Positions 28,807-37,323 of a DNA stretch of 64,000 nucleotides are shown here, in pieces. The stretch's first letter is position 1; every line of letters begins with the position of its first letter. Position numbers and translations under genes: made by a program. The notes beneath the pieces are model-generated. The model had not been told where the DNA came from and did no database searches. It worked only from the letters and a program-made list of their open reading frames with translations. Source of the DNA: Novosphingobium sp. (GTDB taxonomy: Bacteria > Pseudomonadota > Alphaproteobacteria > Sphingomonadales > Sphingomonadaceae); assembly GCA_024236215.1 (NCBI GenBank), contig JACKKX010000002.1, positions 620,001-684,000 on the forward strand, read 5' to 3'.

Positions 28807-29378
28807 CAAAAGGGTCCGTATAGCCGTGTGGGAGTGATGATCGCATCAAGCGCGGCGTCGTGTGGCTCAAGCGGCAGCTCATCGACCAACTGGCAATCCC
28901 AGGCAAGCCCGATCGCCAGGCGCGGCGGGTGCGCGGCAAGCCAGCGGTCGAAAAAGCCCGCGCCATAGCCGATCCTTCCGCCCGCGCTGGTAAATCCCAA
29001 CAACGGGCAGAACATCACATCGGGGACGAGCAGGGCGGCATCGGCGGCCGGTTGCAGCGCGGAATAGGGATCGGGCACCAGCAGGCCATCGTCGAATGGA
29101 TTGGCCCATTCGCGAAATGCCATCGGCGCGCCGCGCGCGGCAAACCACGGAAGGGCGATGCGATGCCCGCGTTCGTGAAACCAGCGGGCATAGTTCGATG
29201 CGGGAACCTCGTCCGCCATTTCATGGAACACCGAAACCACCGCGCCTTCGGGCACCAGATCGGCGATCGCGCCGGGGGGGCGGTTGAACAGCAAAGCGCG
29301 CACCCCGTCGGGGATCGCCGCTACAAAGTCCGCCCGGCGGCGCTTGAGTTCGGCGCGGAGGGTCTTCTTTTCTATCAC
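28806..29378 (-). CDS. 5-formyltetrahydrofolate cyclo-ligase
   Basis: 190 residues; converts 5-formyl-THF to 5,10-methenyl-THF with ATP, recycling a storage folate. The ATP-binding GRIGYGAGFFDRWLA motif and the N-terminal KTLRAELKRRRADF match the family (fau/ygfA). Start GTG 29378 gives the normal length. It lies downstream of zapA and the probable 6S RNA, an arrangement conserved across many proteobacteria (zapA-ssrS-ygfA). Confidence 0.92.
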   Translation of the reverse strand: MIEKKTLRAELKRRRADFVAAIPDGVRALLFNRPPGAIADLVPEGAVVSVFHEMADEVPASNYARWFHERGHRIALPWFAARGAPMAFREWANPFDDGLLVPDPYSALQPAADAALLVPDVMFCPLLGFTSAGGRIGYGAGFFDRWLAAHPPRLAIGLAWDCQLVDELPLEPHDAALDAIITPTRLYGPF

Positions 29379-29399
29379 GCGCCGCTCCGCTGCGGGGGA

Positions 29400-29565
29400 A
29401 GGTGGGTGGCGGGACCACCATGGGCCGTTGCCGGGGAAATCCTCTGACGCCTCAACGTCAGGTGGGGACCATATGTGCCGGACCAGGGTCCGACCAGGGA
29501 CAGCCCCCAAGGATTGCTTATAGCCTCAGGGATATTCTGTCGGTTCGTACCGGGCAGTACCCGCC
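29400..29565 (-). ncRNA. ssrS: Probable 6S RNA
   Basis: The 197-base gap between zapA and formyl-THF cyclo-ligase is the usual place of 6S RNA, which binds RNA polymerase holoenzyme. On the minus strand ATCCCTGAGGC (about 29535-29525) pairs with GCGTCAGAGGAT (about 29450-29439) with one bulge and one mismatch, and an outer helix GGCGGCGGG with CCCGCCACC can close further out, while the centre is weakly paired except for the GGACC/GGTCC-type hairpins. Ends are estimates. No reading frame of note is present. Confidence 0.55.
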
Positions 29566-29575
29566 GCCGCCTGAC

Positions 29576-29869
29576 TTAGGCGTTGCTACCCGCTTGCTCA
29601 AGTGCCGCCGCGCAGCTTTCGAGCCGGTCAGCGATGGTTTCGAGCATCTGGGGCGAGGGTCCGGCCGAACTCCGCACCTGGGCCTCGCTCAATTCGTCGG
29701 CCAGCAGCAGCGCGGCATAGAGCAATTGGCGTGGTTCGGAATGCGCTCCGCCGATCGAGCGGACCTTGTCGTCGATCAGCGCGCCGAGGCTGGCGACGCG
29801 GTCTTCCTCACCCTCGGCGCAGGCCACCACATAGTCGCGCCCACCGATCCTGAGTGTGACGTTGCTCAT
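29576..29869 (-). CDS. zapA: Cell division protein ZapA
   Basis: 97 residues; binds FtsZ and bundles Z-ring filaments. The N-terminal SNVTLRIGGRDYVVACAEGEEDRVASLGALIDDKV is the standard ZapA globular part, followed by the coiled-coil helix around QLLYAALLLADELSEA. The start overlaps the stop of the upstream coiled-coil gene by 4 bases (ATGA), so both are co-translated. Confidence 0.93.
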   Translation of the reverse strand: MSNVTLRIGGRDYVVACAEGEEDRVASLGALIDDKVRSIGGAHSEPRQLLYAALLLADELSEAQVRSSAGPSPQMLETIADRLESCAAALEQAGSNA

Positions 29870-30066
29870 CCCTGGGCTCCTTCGATCAGCTGATCGAGCT
29901 GGGAAAGCGAATCCTGAACCGCATCGCGCAGACGCGAATGGCGTTCTTCAAGCTGGCGCAGCTGGCGGGCGCTGTCATCGCTCGCGGCAGACCGGCTGGC
30001 GGCTTCGATCCGCGCCAGTGCCTGCTCGATCCGCGCCAGCGCGCGGCTGCCTTGGTCCCCTGCCAT
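29866..30066 (-). CDS. Short coiled-coil protein upstream of zapA
   Basis: 66 residues, almost entirely helical with heptad-like Leu/Ala/Ile spacing (ALARIEQALARIEAASRSA, then LRQLEERHSRLRDAVQDSL). No membrane segment. It overlaps zapA by 4 bases. The position suggests a division-related partner, comparable to ZapB-like coiled coils, but this is inference from context only. Confidence 0.75.
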   Translation of the reverse strand: MAGDQGSRALARIEQALARIEAASRSAASDDSARQLRQLEERHSRLRDAVQDSLSQLDQLIEGAQG

Positions 30067-30237
30067 GGAGCTTGGCTAGCGCATTATGAAGCCGCCGCAA
30101 AGTGTTGAACGCGGCATTTGCCACAACTTCGAGCACGCACCGGGGAGGGCGTGCTTGACGGGGGGCAATGCCTCCGCAAAGGAAACCCCGCGCGATTCGG
30201 CCCGCGCAATTCCTGCGCTTTTTCCGGGAGCACCCAT

Positions 30238-32211
30238 ATGCAGCTTGATCCGTCCCGCCTTGCGCCCATGGCCAACGCCATCCGCGCCTTGTCGATGGAT
30301 GCGGTCCAGGCGGCCAACAGCGGGCATCCGGGAATGCCGATGGGCATGGCCGATGTTGCCACGGTGCTGTTTGCCGAGCAGCTCAAGTTCGATCCCCAGG
30401 CTCCCAGGTGGCCCGATCGCGACCGCTTCGTGCTTTCGGCCGGGCACGGTTCGATGCTGATCTACTCGCTGCTCTATCTCACTGGCTACGAAGCGCCGAC
30501 CATCGACGACATCCGCAATTTCCGCCAGCTGCACAGCCCCTGTGCCGGGCATCCCGAAAATACCGAGCTGGCGGGTGTGGAATGCACCACCGGGCCGCTG
30601 GGCCAGGGTTTTGCCATGGCGGTGGGCATGGCGATGGCGGAGCGGCACCTCAATGCCGTGTTCGGCGGCGATCTGGTCGATCACCGCACCTGGGTGATCG
30701 CGGGCGACGGCTGCCTGATGGAAGGGATCAACCATGAGGCGGTGGGGCTTGCCGGAACGCTCAAACTAGGCCAGCTCAACGTGCTGTGGGACGATAACCA
30801 CATCACCATCGATGGCGATACCGCGCTTTCCACATGCGAAGATATCCCCGCCCGCTATGCCGCCAGCGGCTGGCACGTCACCCGCTGCGACGGGCACGAT
30901 TATGCCGATATCGCCCGCGCGCTGGCCGAAGCCGCCGCCGATCCGCGCCCTTCGCTGGTCGCCTGCAAGACCGTGATCGGGCAGGGCGCCCCCAACAAGG
31001 CGGGCAGCCATTCGGTCCATGGCAGCCCCTTGGGCGCGGACGAGGTTGCCGCCACCCGCGCGGCGCTGGGCTGGAGCGCGGCTCCGTTCGAAGTACCTGC
31101 CGAGATCCTGGCCGACTGGCGCTCGCTGGGCGCGCGCGGCGCGGCGGCGCGCAGTGCGTGGGAAGCACGGCTGGCGGCGGACCCCCAGGGCAGCGAGTTT
31201 TCGCGCCGGATGGCGGGCGAGCTTCCGGCGGACAAGGGCGCCGCGCGCGATTACCTTGCCTCTCTGGTCGCCAATCCGCCCAAGGTCGCGACCCGCAAGG
31301 CCAGCGAGATGGCGCTCGAGGCGCTGACAGTCGCGATCCCCGAGCTGGTGGGCGGCAGCGCCGATCTGACCGGATCGAACCTGACCAAGACCAAGGCCAC
31401 GCCTTCGTTCAGCGCGGATAACTATGCCGGACGCCATGTCCACTATGGCATCCGCGAATTCGGCATGGCTGCGGCGATGAACGGGATGGCACTGCACGGC
31501 GGGGTGATCCCCTATGGCGGAACTTTCCTGGTCTTTGCCGACTATTGCCGCAACGCGATCCGCATGTCCGCGCTCCAGCACGCGCGAGTGGTCTATGTGC
31601 TGACCCACGATTCGATCGGCCTTGGCGAGGACGGGCCGACCCACCAGCCGGTCGAACATGTGATGAGCCTGCGCGCGATCCCCAATCTGCTGGTGTTCCG
31701 TCCGGCAGACGCGATCGAGACGGCGGAAAGCTGGGCCGTGGCGCTCAAGCAGAATGGGCGTCCATCGGCTCTGGCGCTTTCGCGGCAGAACCTGTCGCCG
31801 GTGCGCTTCGATGCCGAAATGAAAACCGCCAAAGGCGGCTACCGGCTCAAGGCCGCCGATGCCGCGCGTCAGGTGGTGCTGGTGGCGAGCGGATCGGAAG
31901 TCGAAATCGCGCTGGCCTGCGCCGCGCAGCTCGAAAGCGCAGGGATCGGCGCGGACGTCGTCTCGATGCCCTGCACCGAACTGTTCGACGAGCAGGATGC
32001 GGCCTACCGCGCCGATATTCTTCCCGCAGGAGTGCTCAAAATCTCGATCGAGGCCGGGATCACCTTCGGCTGGCAGAAATATGTCGGCGATGGGCTGACC
32101 ATCGGGATCGACCGTTTCGGCGCTTCGGCCCCGGCCGAGCAGCTCTATGACTATTTCGGCCTTACGGCTGACAAAATTGTTCCCCAGATCAAGGCCCGGT
32201 TGGGCCAATAA
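30238..32211 (+). CDS. tkt: Transketolase
   Basis: 657 residues; transfers two-carbon units between sugar phosphates in the pentose phosphate pathway with thiamine diphosphate. [14 protein letters not shown] near residue 24, the TPP motif [39 protein letters not shown] and the catalytic-His-containing [16 protein letters not shown] are all intact. ATG 30238 is used; the frame extends upstream without coding signal. It starts a run of central carbon genes tkt-gap-pgk-fba. Confidence 0.95.
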   Translation: MQLDPSRLAPMANAIRALSMDAVQAANSGHPGMPMGMADVATVLFAEQLKFDPQAPRWPDRDRFVLSAGHGSMLIYSLLYLTGYEAPTIDDIRNFRQLHSPCAGHPENTELAGVECTTGPLGQGFAMAVGMAMAERHLNAVFGGDLVDHRTWVIAGDGCLMEGINHEAVGLAGTLKLGQLNVLWDDNHITIDGDTALSTCEDIPARYAASGWHVTRCDGHDYADIARALAEAAADPRPSLVACKTVIGQGAPNKAGSHSVHGSPLGADEVAATRAALGWSAAPFEVPAEILADWRSLGARGAAARSAWEARLAADPQGSEFSRRMAGELPADKGAARDYLASLVANPPKVATRKASEMALEALTVAIPELVGGSADLTGSNLTKTKATPSFSADNYAGRHVHYGIREFGMAAAMNGMALHGGVIPYGGTFLVFADYCRNAIRMSALQHARVVYVLTHDSIGLGEDGPTHQPVEHVMSLRAIPNLLVFRPADAIETAESWAVALKQNGRPSALALSRQNLSPVRFDAEMKTAKGGYRLKAADAARQVVLVASGSEVEIALACAAQLESAGIGADVVSMPCTELFDEQDAAYRADILPAGVLKISIEAGITFGWQKYVGDGLTIGIDRFGASAPAEQLYDYFGLTADKIVPQIKARLGQ

Positions 32212-32227
32212 GCAGGAGATTCTCACC

Positions 32228-33235
32228 ATGGCGATCAAGGTTGCGATCAACGGTTTCGGGCGCATTGGGCGCAATGTGGCGCGCGCCATCCTTGAGCGTA
32301 CCGACCACGATCTTGAGCTGGTGTCGATCAACGATCTGGCTTCGGCCAAGGCCAATGCCATGCTGTTTCAGCGTGACAGCGTTCACGGCGCGTTTTCCGG
32401 GACGGTCGAGGTTGACGGCAATGACCTGATCGTCAACGGCAAGCGCATTCACGTGACGGCTGAGCGCGATCCGGCCAACCTGCCGCATGGCGCCAACGGC
32501 GTCGACATCGCGCTCGAATGCACCGGGTTCTTCACCGACCGCGCGTCGTGCGAAAAGCACCTCGCCGCAGGAGCCAAGAAGGTGCTGATTTCGGCCCCTG
32601 GCAAGAACGTCGACCTGACCGTCGTTTTTGGTGTGAACCACGACAAGCTGACCGCCGATCATGTGATCGTATCGAACGCTTCGTGCACCACCAACTGCCT
32701 GGCGCCCTTCGCCAAGGTGCTCAACGATGCAATCGGGATCGAGCGCGGGCTGATGACCACCGTTCACGCTTATACCAACGATCAGAAGATCCTCGATCAG
32801 ATCCACGACGATCCGCGCCGCGCCCGGGCCGCCGCGATGAGCATGATCCCCACCACCACCGGCGCCGCACGCGCGGTGGGCGAGGTGCTGCCCGAACTGA
32901 AGGGCAAGCTCGACGGCAGCGCGATCCGTGTGCCGACCCCCAACGTCTCAGTGGTCGATCTGACCTTCCAGCCCAGGCGCGACACCACCAAGGACGAGGT
33001 CAACGCGCTGCTCAAGGCCGCGGCGGAAGGTCCGCTCAAGGGCGTGCTGGGCTATTCCGACGAGCCGCTGGTCTCGATCGACTACAATCACTGCTCCAAC
33101 AGCAGCACCATCGACAGCCTCGAAACCGCGGTGATCGACGGCAAGCTGGTTCGCGTGCTGAGCTGGTACGACAACGAATGGGGATTCTCCAACCGCATGG
33201 TCGATACCGCAGGGGCGATGGGCAAGTTGCTGTAA
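32228..33235 (+). CDS. gap: Type I glyceraldehyde-3-phosphate dehydrogenase
   Basis: 335 residues. NAD-binding fold [19 protein letters not shown] at the N-terminus and active-site Cys153 in [34 protein letters not shown] and [12 protein letters not shown] are typical. The position-33 region [16 protein letters not shown] has an Asp-containing strand end typical of NAD preference. It begins 16 bases after tkt with AGGAGA before the ATG, probably in the same operon. Confidence 0.96.
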   Translation: MAIKVAINGFGRIGRNVARAILERTDHDLELVSINDLASAKANAMLFQRDSVHGAFSGTVEVDGNDLIVNGKRIHVTAERDPANLPHGANGVDIALECTGFFTDRASCEKHLAAGAKKVLISAPGKNVDLTVVFGVNHDKLTADHVIVSNASCTTNCLAPFAKVLNDAIGIERGLMTTVHAYTNDQKILDQIHDDPRRARAAAMSMIPTTTGAARAVGEVLPELKGKLDGSAIRVPTPNVSVVDLTFQPRRDTTKDEVNALLKAAAEGPLKGVLGYSDEPLVSIDYNHCSNSSTIDSLETAVIDGKLVRVLSWYDNEWGFSNRMVDTAGAMGKLL

Positions 33236-33260
33236 TTATAGGATAACGCCAACCAAGTCC

Positions 33261-33351
33261 GTCATGCTGAACTTGTTTCAGCATCCATCGCGCCTCCGGG
33301 ACCGGCGGTTGATGTGGTGAGATGGACCCTGAAACGAGTTCAGGGTGACGG
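33261..33351. repeat. REP-like repeat pair between gap and pgk (BIME-like)
   Basis: Two palindromic units in opposite orientation fill the gap: unit 1 (33261-33286) has the stem ATGCTGAA/TTCAGCAT over the loop CTTGT; unit 2 (33324-33351) has the stem ACCCTGAA/TTCAGGGT over a CTCGT loop on the minus strand. The stems differ at two positions on each side but remain paired. They may end or stabilise the gap mRNA. Confidence 0.9.
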
Positions 33352-33389
33352 ATCTGGAATTGAGGCCGCCGAGCAATGCTGAGGCCCTT

Positions 33390-34592
33390 ATGACCAAGTT
33401 CCGCACGCTCGACGATCTGGGTGATCTGACCGGCAAGGTCGCGCTGGTGCGCGTCGATCTCAACCTGCCGATGCAGGATGGGGCGGTCACCGACGATACC
33501 CGGGTGCGGGCCAGCGCGCCGACGATTCTCGAGCTGGCGGCCAAGGGCGCCAAGGTGCTGCTGCTCGCGCACTTCGGCCGCCCCAAGGGCGAGCGGGTCT
33601 CGACCATGTCGGTTTCGATGACACTCGATGCGGTCCAGGCGGTGCTGGGCAAGGAAGTGATGTTCGTGCCCGAGATTGCGGGGCCGGTGGTTGAACAGGC
33701 AGTGGGCATCCTGCGCCCCGGCGATATCGCCATGCTGGAGAACACCCGGTTCTGGAAGGGCGAGGAAAAGAACGATCCCGAGCTGGCCAAAGCCATCGCG
33801 GCGAACGGCGACATCTACGTCAACGATGCCTTTTCCGCCGCGCACCGCGCCCATGCCAGCACCGAGGGTCTGGCGCACCTCCTTCCGGCCTACGCCGGGC
33901 GCTCGATGGAAGCGGAGCTCAAGGCTCTTGAGGCCGCGCTCGGCAATCCGGTTCGCCCGGTGGCCGCGGTGGTCGGCGGAGCTAAGGTTTCCTCCAAGCT
34001 TGACGTGCTGACCCACCTGGTCACCCAGGTCGATCACCTCATCATCGGCGGAGGCATGGCCAACACCTTCCTCGCCGCGCGCGGGGTGAATGTGGGCAAG
34101 AGCCTGTGCGAACACGATCTGGCCGCGACCGCCGAAGCGATTCTGGATGCCGCCGACGGGGCAAGCTGCACGGTGCATCTGCCCTATGACGTGGTGGTAT
34201 CGAAGGAGTTTGCCGCCAATCCGCCGAGCCTGCGCACCTGCAACGTCCACGAGGTGGCCGCCGACGAAATGATCCTCGATCTGGGCCCGCTGGCGGTCGA
34301 GGCACTGGCCGATGTGCTCAAGACTTGCCGCACGCTGGTCTGGAACGGCCCGCTCGGCGCCTTCGAGACCCAGCCTTTCGATGCCGCCACCGTCGCTTTG
34401 GCGCGCAGCGCCGCCGCGCTGACCAAGGAGGGCGCGCTCACCTCGGTAGCGGGCGGGGGCGATACCGTTGCCGCGCTCAACCATGCCGGGGTGGCGGACG
34501 ATTTCACTTACATTTCAACCGCTGGCGGGGCTTTCCTCGAATGGATGGAAGGCAAGGAGCTGCCGGGAGTGAAAGCACTCGAACAGGCCTGA
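33390..34592 (+). CDS. pgk: Phosphoglycerate kinase
   Basis: 400 residues; makes ATP and 3-phosphoglycerate from 1,3-bisphosphoglycerate. [15 protein letters not shown] near residue 20, [17 protein letters not shown]-type segment [15 protein letters not shown], and the C-terminal [12 protein letters not shown] match the two-domain enzyme. ATG 33390 gives the normal start [16 protein letters not shown]. The frame extends through the repeat upstream, which is not part of the gene. Confidence 0.96.
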   Translation: MTKFRTLDDLGDLTGKVALVRVDLNLPMQDGAVTDDTRVRASAPTILELAAKGAKVLLLAHFGRPKGERVSTMSVSMTLDAVQAVLGKEVMFVPEIAGPVVEQAVGILRPGDIAMLENTRFWKGEEKNDPELAKAIAANGDIYVNDAFSAAHRAHASTEGLAHLLPAYAGRSMEAELKALEAALGNPVRPVAAVVGGAKVSSKLDVLTHLVTQVDHLIIGGGMANTFLAARGVNVGKSLCEHDLAATAEAILDAADGASCTVHLPYDVVVSKEFAANPPSLRTCNVHEVAADEMILDLGPLAVEALADVLKTCRTLVWNGPLGAFETQPFDAATVALARSAAALTKEGALTSVAGGGDTVAALNHAGVADDFTYISTAGGAFLEWMEGKELPGVKALEQA

Positions 34593-34680
34593 GGAAATCG
34601 GATTTGCGCGGTTGCTCCGGACGCGTCGCCCCGCTATGGGCCACGCGACACATACGTATGCAAAGACAAGGACCGCAGCC

Positions 34681-35574
34681 ATGAACTTCGCTGACATGAC
34701 CGCCAAGATGGCCGCCGGAAACGGCTTTATCGCAGCGCTGGACCAGTCGGGCGGGTCAACCCCCAAGGCGCTGGCGGGCTATGGCATCGGCGAAGACGCG
34801 TGGAGCGACGAAGCCGGAATGTTCGATCTGATCCACGCCATGCGCGAGCGGATCATCACCTCGAAGGCGTTCGACGGCAGCAAGGTGATCGGGGCGATCC
34901 TGTTTGAGCGGACGATGGACGGCACCGCCGCCGGAAAGCCCGTGCCCGCCGCGTTGATCGAAAAGGGCGTGGTGCCCTTCATCAAGATCGACAAGGGGCT
35001 TGAGGCAGAGGAAAACGGCGTCCAGCTGATGAAACCGATGCCTGACCTCGATGCCCTGCTGGTCCGCTCGAAGGCGCTCGGCGTCTATGGCACCAAGGAA
35101 CGCTCGGTGATCAATTCGGCCAATGCCGAAGGGATCGCGGCGGTGGTGGCCCAGCAGTTCGCGGTCGGCAAGCAGGTGCTCGGTCACGGGATGATGCCGA
35201 TCATCGAACCCGAAGTGAACATCAAGAGCGAAACCCGCGCCGAATGCGATGCGATCCTGCTGGCGGAAATCCTGAAGGCGCTCGATGCGCTGGGCGAGGG
35301 GGAGCAGGTGATGCTCAAGCTCAGTCTGCCGGTGGTGCCGGGCACCTTCGATCCGCTGGTCAGCCACCCCAAGGTGCTGCGCGTGGTGGCGCTGTCGGGT
35401 GGGTACAAGCGGCCGGAGGCCTGCACCGAACTGGCGAAGAACAAGGGCATCATCGCCAGCTTCAGCCGTGCGCTGCTGGAAGACCTGCGCGCGCAGATGA
35501 GCGACGATGAATTCGACGCCGCGCTCGCCAGCGCGATCGACGAGATCTACAAGGGCTCGACGCACAAACAGTGA
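34681..35574 (+). CDS. fda: Class I fructose-bisphosphate aldolase
   Basis: 297 residues. Splits fructose-1,6-bisphosphate through a Schiff base with lysine, needing no metal. AALDQSGGSTPKALAGYGI near the N-terminus, GAILFERTMDG and the probable Schiff-base region VMLKLSLPVVPGTFDPL identify the small bacterial class I enzyme. AAGGAC precedes ATG 34681. In many bacteria class II is the glycolytic form; here a class I gene completes tkt-gap-pgk. Confidence 0.93.
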   Translation: MNFADMTAKMAAGNGFIAALDQSGGSTPKALAGYGIGEDAWSDEAGMFDLIHAMRERIITSKAFDGSKVIGAILFERTMDGTAAGKPVPAALIEKGVVPFIKIDKGLEAEENGVQLMKPMPDLDALLVRSKALGVYGTKERSVINSANAEGIAAVVAQQFAVGKQVLGHGMMPIIEPEVNIKSETRAECDAILLAEILKALDALGEGEQVMLKLSLPVVPGTFDPLVSHPKVLRVVALSGGYKRPEACTELAKNKGIIASFSRALLEDLRAQMSDDEFDAALASAIDEIYKGSTHKQ

Positions 35575-35583
35575 GGGAGCGCC

Positions 35584-36087
35584 TTGCCGGGCTGGATCAC
35601 CGTCGATGACCGGATGCAGCGCGGCTACCGCTATCGGCGGGAGGCTCCGGTCGGGTGCGAATTCGATCCCGGATTCGCGCCCGAGCTGACTCCAGGCGAA
35701 ATGCTGGCCCTGGGTGTGTTCGGCGGCTGCTACATGACCGATTGCCGGGCCGAATTTCCCGCCGAATGGTTCGCCAAGGCCCGTCTTTCGCCGGGAAAGC
35801 CCGACAAGAGCTGCAACCATTTCGGCGTCATCGCCAGCCAGCCGCTGGCCGAATGGCGGCGCAAGGGCTGGATCCATCCCGACGATCCGCGCGGTTGGTT
35901 CCAGTGGTATTGCCGCTATTTCATGGGACGTCGGCACGCGGACGATGCCCGCCAGATCGCCCGCTGGAGAGCCTTTGCCCGCCACCGGGCGCAGGTGCGG
36001 CGCAATTGCGAACCGGGCAACCCCTTCTGCCGCCCGCGCCAGCGCCAGGCGCTGCTGCAATGGGCCTATGACAGCCGAGTGCTGTGA
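35584..36087 (+). CDS. Conserved hypothetical protein next to aldolase
   Basis: 167 residues, starting with TTG 35584 supported by GAGGGAG 4 bases upstream. Notable pattern: ELTPGEMLALGVFGGCYMTDCRAEFPAEWF, then KSCNHFGVIASQPLAEWRRKGWIHPDDPRGWFQWYCRYFMGRR. It is rich in Trp, Arg and Cys (five Cys), soluble, with no signal peptide. This resembles a widespread protein family without assigned function. It begins 9 bases after fba, so it is likely part of the same transcript. Confidence 0.8.
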   Translation: MPGWITVDDRMQRGYRYRREAPVGCEFDPGFAPELTPGEMLALGVFGGCYMTDCRAEFPAEWFAKARLSPGKPDKSCNHFGVIASQPLAEWRRKGWIHPDDPRGWFQWYCRYFMGRRHADDARQIARWRAFARHRAQVRRNCEPGNPFCRPRQRQALLQWAYDSRVL

Positions 36088-36100
36088 CCAGGTCCTGATC

Positions 36101-36475
36101 CTAGAGCGGCAGGAAGGCGAAGCTGAAGCGATAATCCTGCGGCGCGGGTGCGGCTACATGGCGCTGCGGGTCGACCGCCTGTAGCACCAGCATTCCGCCC
36201 GAGACCGGCTGCGGAGCGCCCGCGGTCAGATGCACCACACGGGCCCTGCCCTCGGCCATCACCTCGGCTGCCAGCACCACCCGCCCGGCGGCGATGCAGC
36301 GCACCTCCATCGGGCAGCGGCTGTCCTCGATCACGGACTGGGGCTCGACCACAATCCCGTCGGCCACCTCGATCTTCTCGCCCAGCGCGGCGCGGGCCGT
36401 CACTTCATGCGATTGCGCCTTGCCGGCGGCAAGGGCTGCCGCGAGCGCGATGATCAGGGCCTGAGTCGCTTTCAT
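36101..36475 (-). CDS. Exported protein of unknown function
   Basis: 124 residues. Signal peptide MKATQALIIALAAALAAGKAQS, then a mature domain of about 100 residues with the phrase DSRCPMEVRCIAAGRVVLAAEV, a two-cysteine pattern seen in several small periplasmic proteins of unknown role. Beta-rich, no catalytic motif recognised. Divergent from thiE. Confidence 0.7.
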   Translation of the reverse strand: MKATQALIIALAAALAAGKAQSHEVTARAALGEKIEVADGIVVEPQSVIEDSRCPMEVRCIAAGRVVLAAEVMAEGRARVVHLTAGAPQPVSGGMLVLQAVDPQRHVAAPAPQDYRFSFAFLPL

Positions 36476-36554
36476 GGGATAGAACCTGCCGCAGGCTGGC
36501 TTAACCGCGCCCGAACGCTTGGCGACAGGGCCGCGCCGCGATAGAGCGCATGCG

Positions 36555-37169
36555 ATGACCCAGTGCCAGCTCTACCTGATTTCGCCGCTCGACGTCGGCG
36601 GTGCCTTTCCCGACCGGCTTGCCCGCGCGCTCGATGCGGGGCCGGTGGCGGCGTTCCAGTTCAGGGTCAAGGACATCGACGAACACCAGGCCGCGCGGCT
36701 GGCAGAACCCTTGCAGGCGCTCTGCGCGGCACGCGATGTGGCCTTCATCGTCAACGATTCCATATCGCTGGCCAAACGGATCGGCGCGGACGGCGTTCAC
36801 CTGGGCCAAGACGACGGCACGGTTGCCGAAGCGCGCCAGCGCCTGGGGCGTGAGGCGCAGATCGGCGTGACTTGCCACAACAGCCGCCATCTGGCGATGG
36901 AAGCGGGCGAGGCCGGGGCCGACTATGTTGCCTTCGGCGCCTTCTTCCCCACGCAGACCAAGCAGACCGAATACCGCGCCGAACCCGACCTCCTGACCTG
37001 GTGGCAGGACCTGTTCGAGATCCCTTGTGTCGCGATCGGCGGGATCACACCCGGGAACTGCGCGCCGCTGGTGGCGGCCGGGGCCGATTTCCTTGCCGCA
37101 AGCCATGCGGTGTGGGGCGGGGACGAGGCCGCGGCGGTGCGCGCCTTCGCCGCCATGCTGGGCGGGTAG
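36555..37169 (+). CDS. thiE: Thiamine phosphate synthase
   Basis: 204 residues; joins the pyrimidine and thiazole halves of thiamine. [48 protein letters not shown] and [25 protein letters not shown] fit ThiE. ATG 36555 is chosen as family start ([11 protein letters not shown]). No TPP riboswitch is visible in the 79-base upstream gap, and no other thi gene is adjacent. Confidence 0.9.
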   Translation: MTQCQLYLISPLDVGGAFPDRLARALDAGPVAAFQFRVKDIDEHQAARLAEPLQALCAARDVAFIVNDSISLAKRIGADGVHLGQDDGTVAEARQRLGREAQIGVTCHNSRHLAMEAGEAGADYVAFGAFFPTQTKQTEYRAEPDLLTWWQDLFEIPCVAIGGITPGNCAPLVAAGADFLAASHAVWGGDEAAAVRAFAAMLGG

Positions 37170-37258
37170 CGTTGCTCCGTCCCATTTCCTACCCCGCCAA
37201 AACCTGTCACAAGTCCACCAGCCATGCCGATGCCGAAGGGGGAAGACTTTCCTGGCAT

Positions 37259-37271
37259 TGGACAGTGTCCA
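37259..37271. promoter_or_regulatory. 13-base palindrome upstream of OPT transporter
   Basis: TGGACAGTGTCCA is a perfect palindrome around a central G. It lies 52 bases before the transporter ATG in a 154-base gap and could be a repressor site. No known regulator can be assigned. Confidence 0.35.
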
Positions 37272-37280
37272 TAGCGTCCA

Positions 37281-37314
37281 CCCGTTCAGGGTGCGAACCT
37301 TTCGAGTGAACGGG
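37281..37314 (+). promoter_or_regulatory. Hairpin just before OPT transporter start
   Basis: CCCGTTCA (37281-37288) pairs perfectly with TGAACGGG (37307-37314), with GGT/ACC able to pair within the loop. It ends 9 bases before ATG 37324, so it would cover the ribosome-binding zone. It lacks a T run, so a terminator is less likely than translational control. Confidence 0.4.
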
Positions 37315-37323
37315 AACCGGGCC

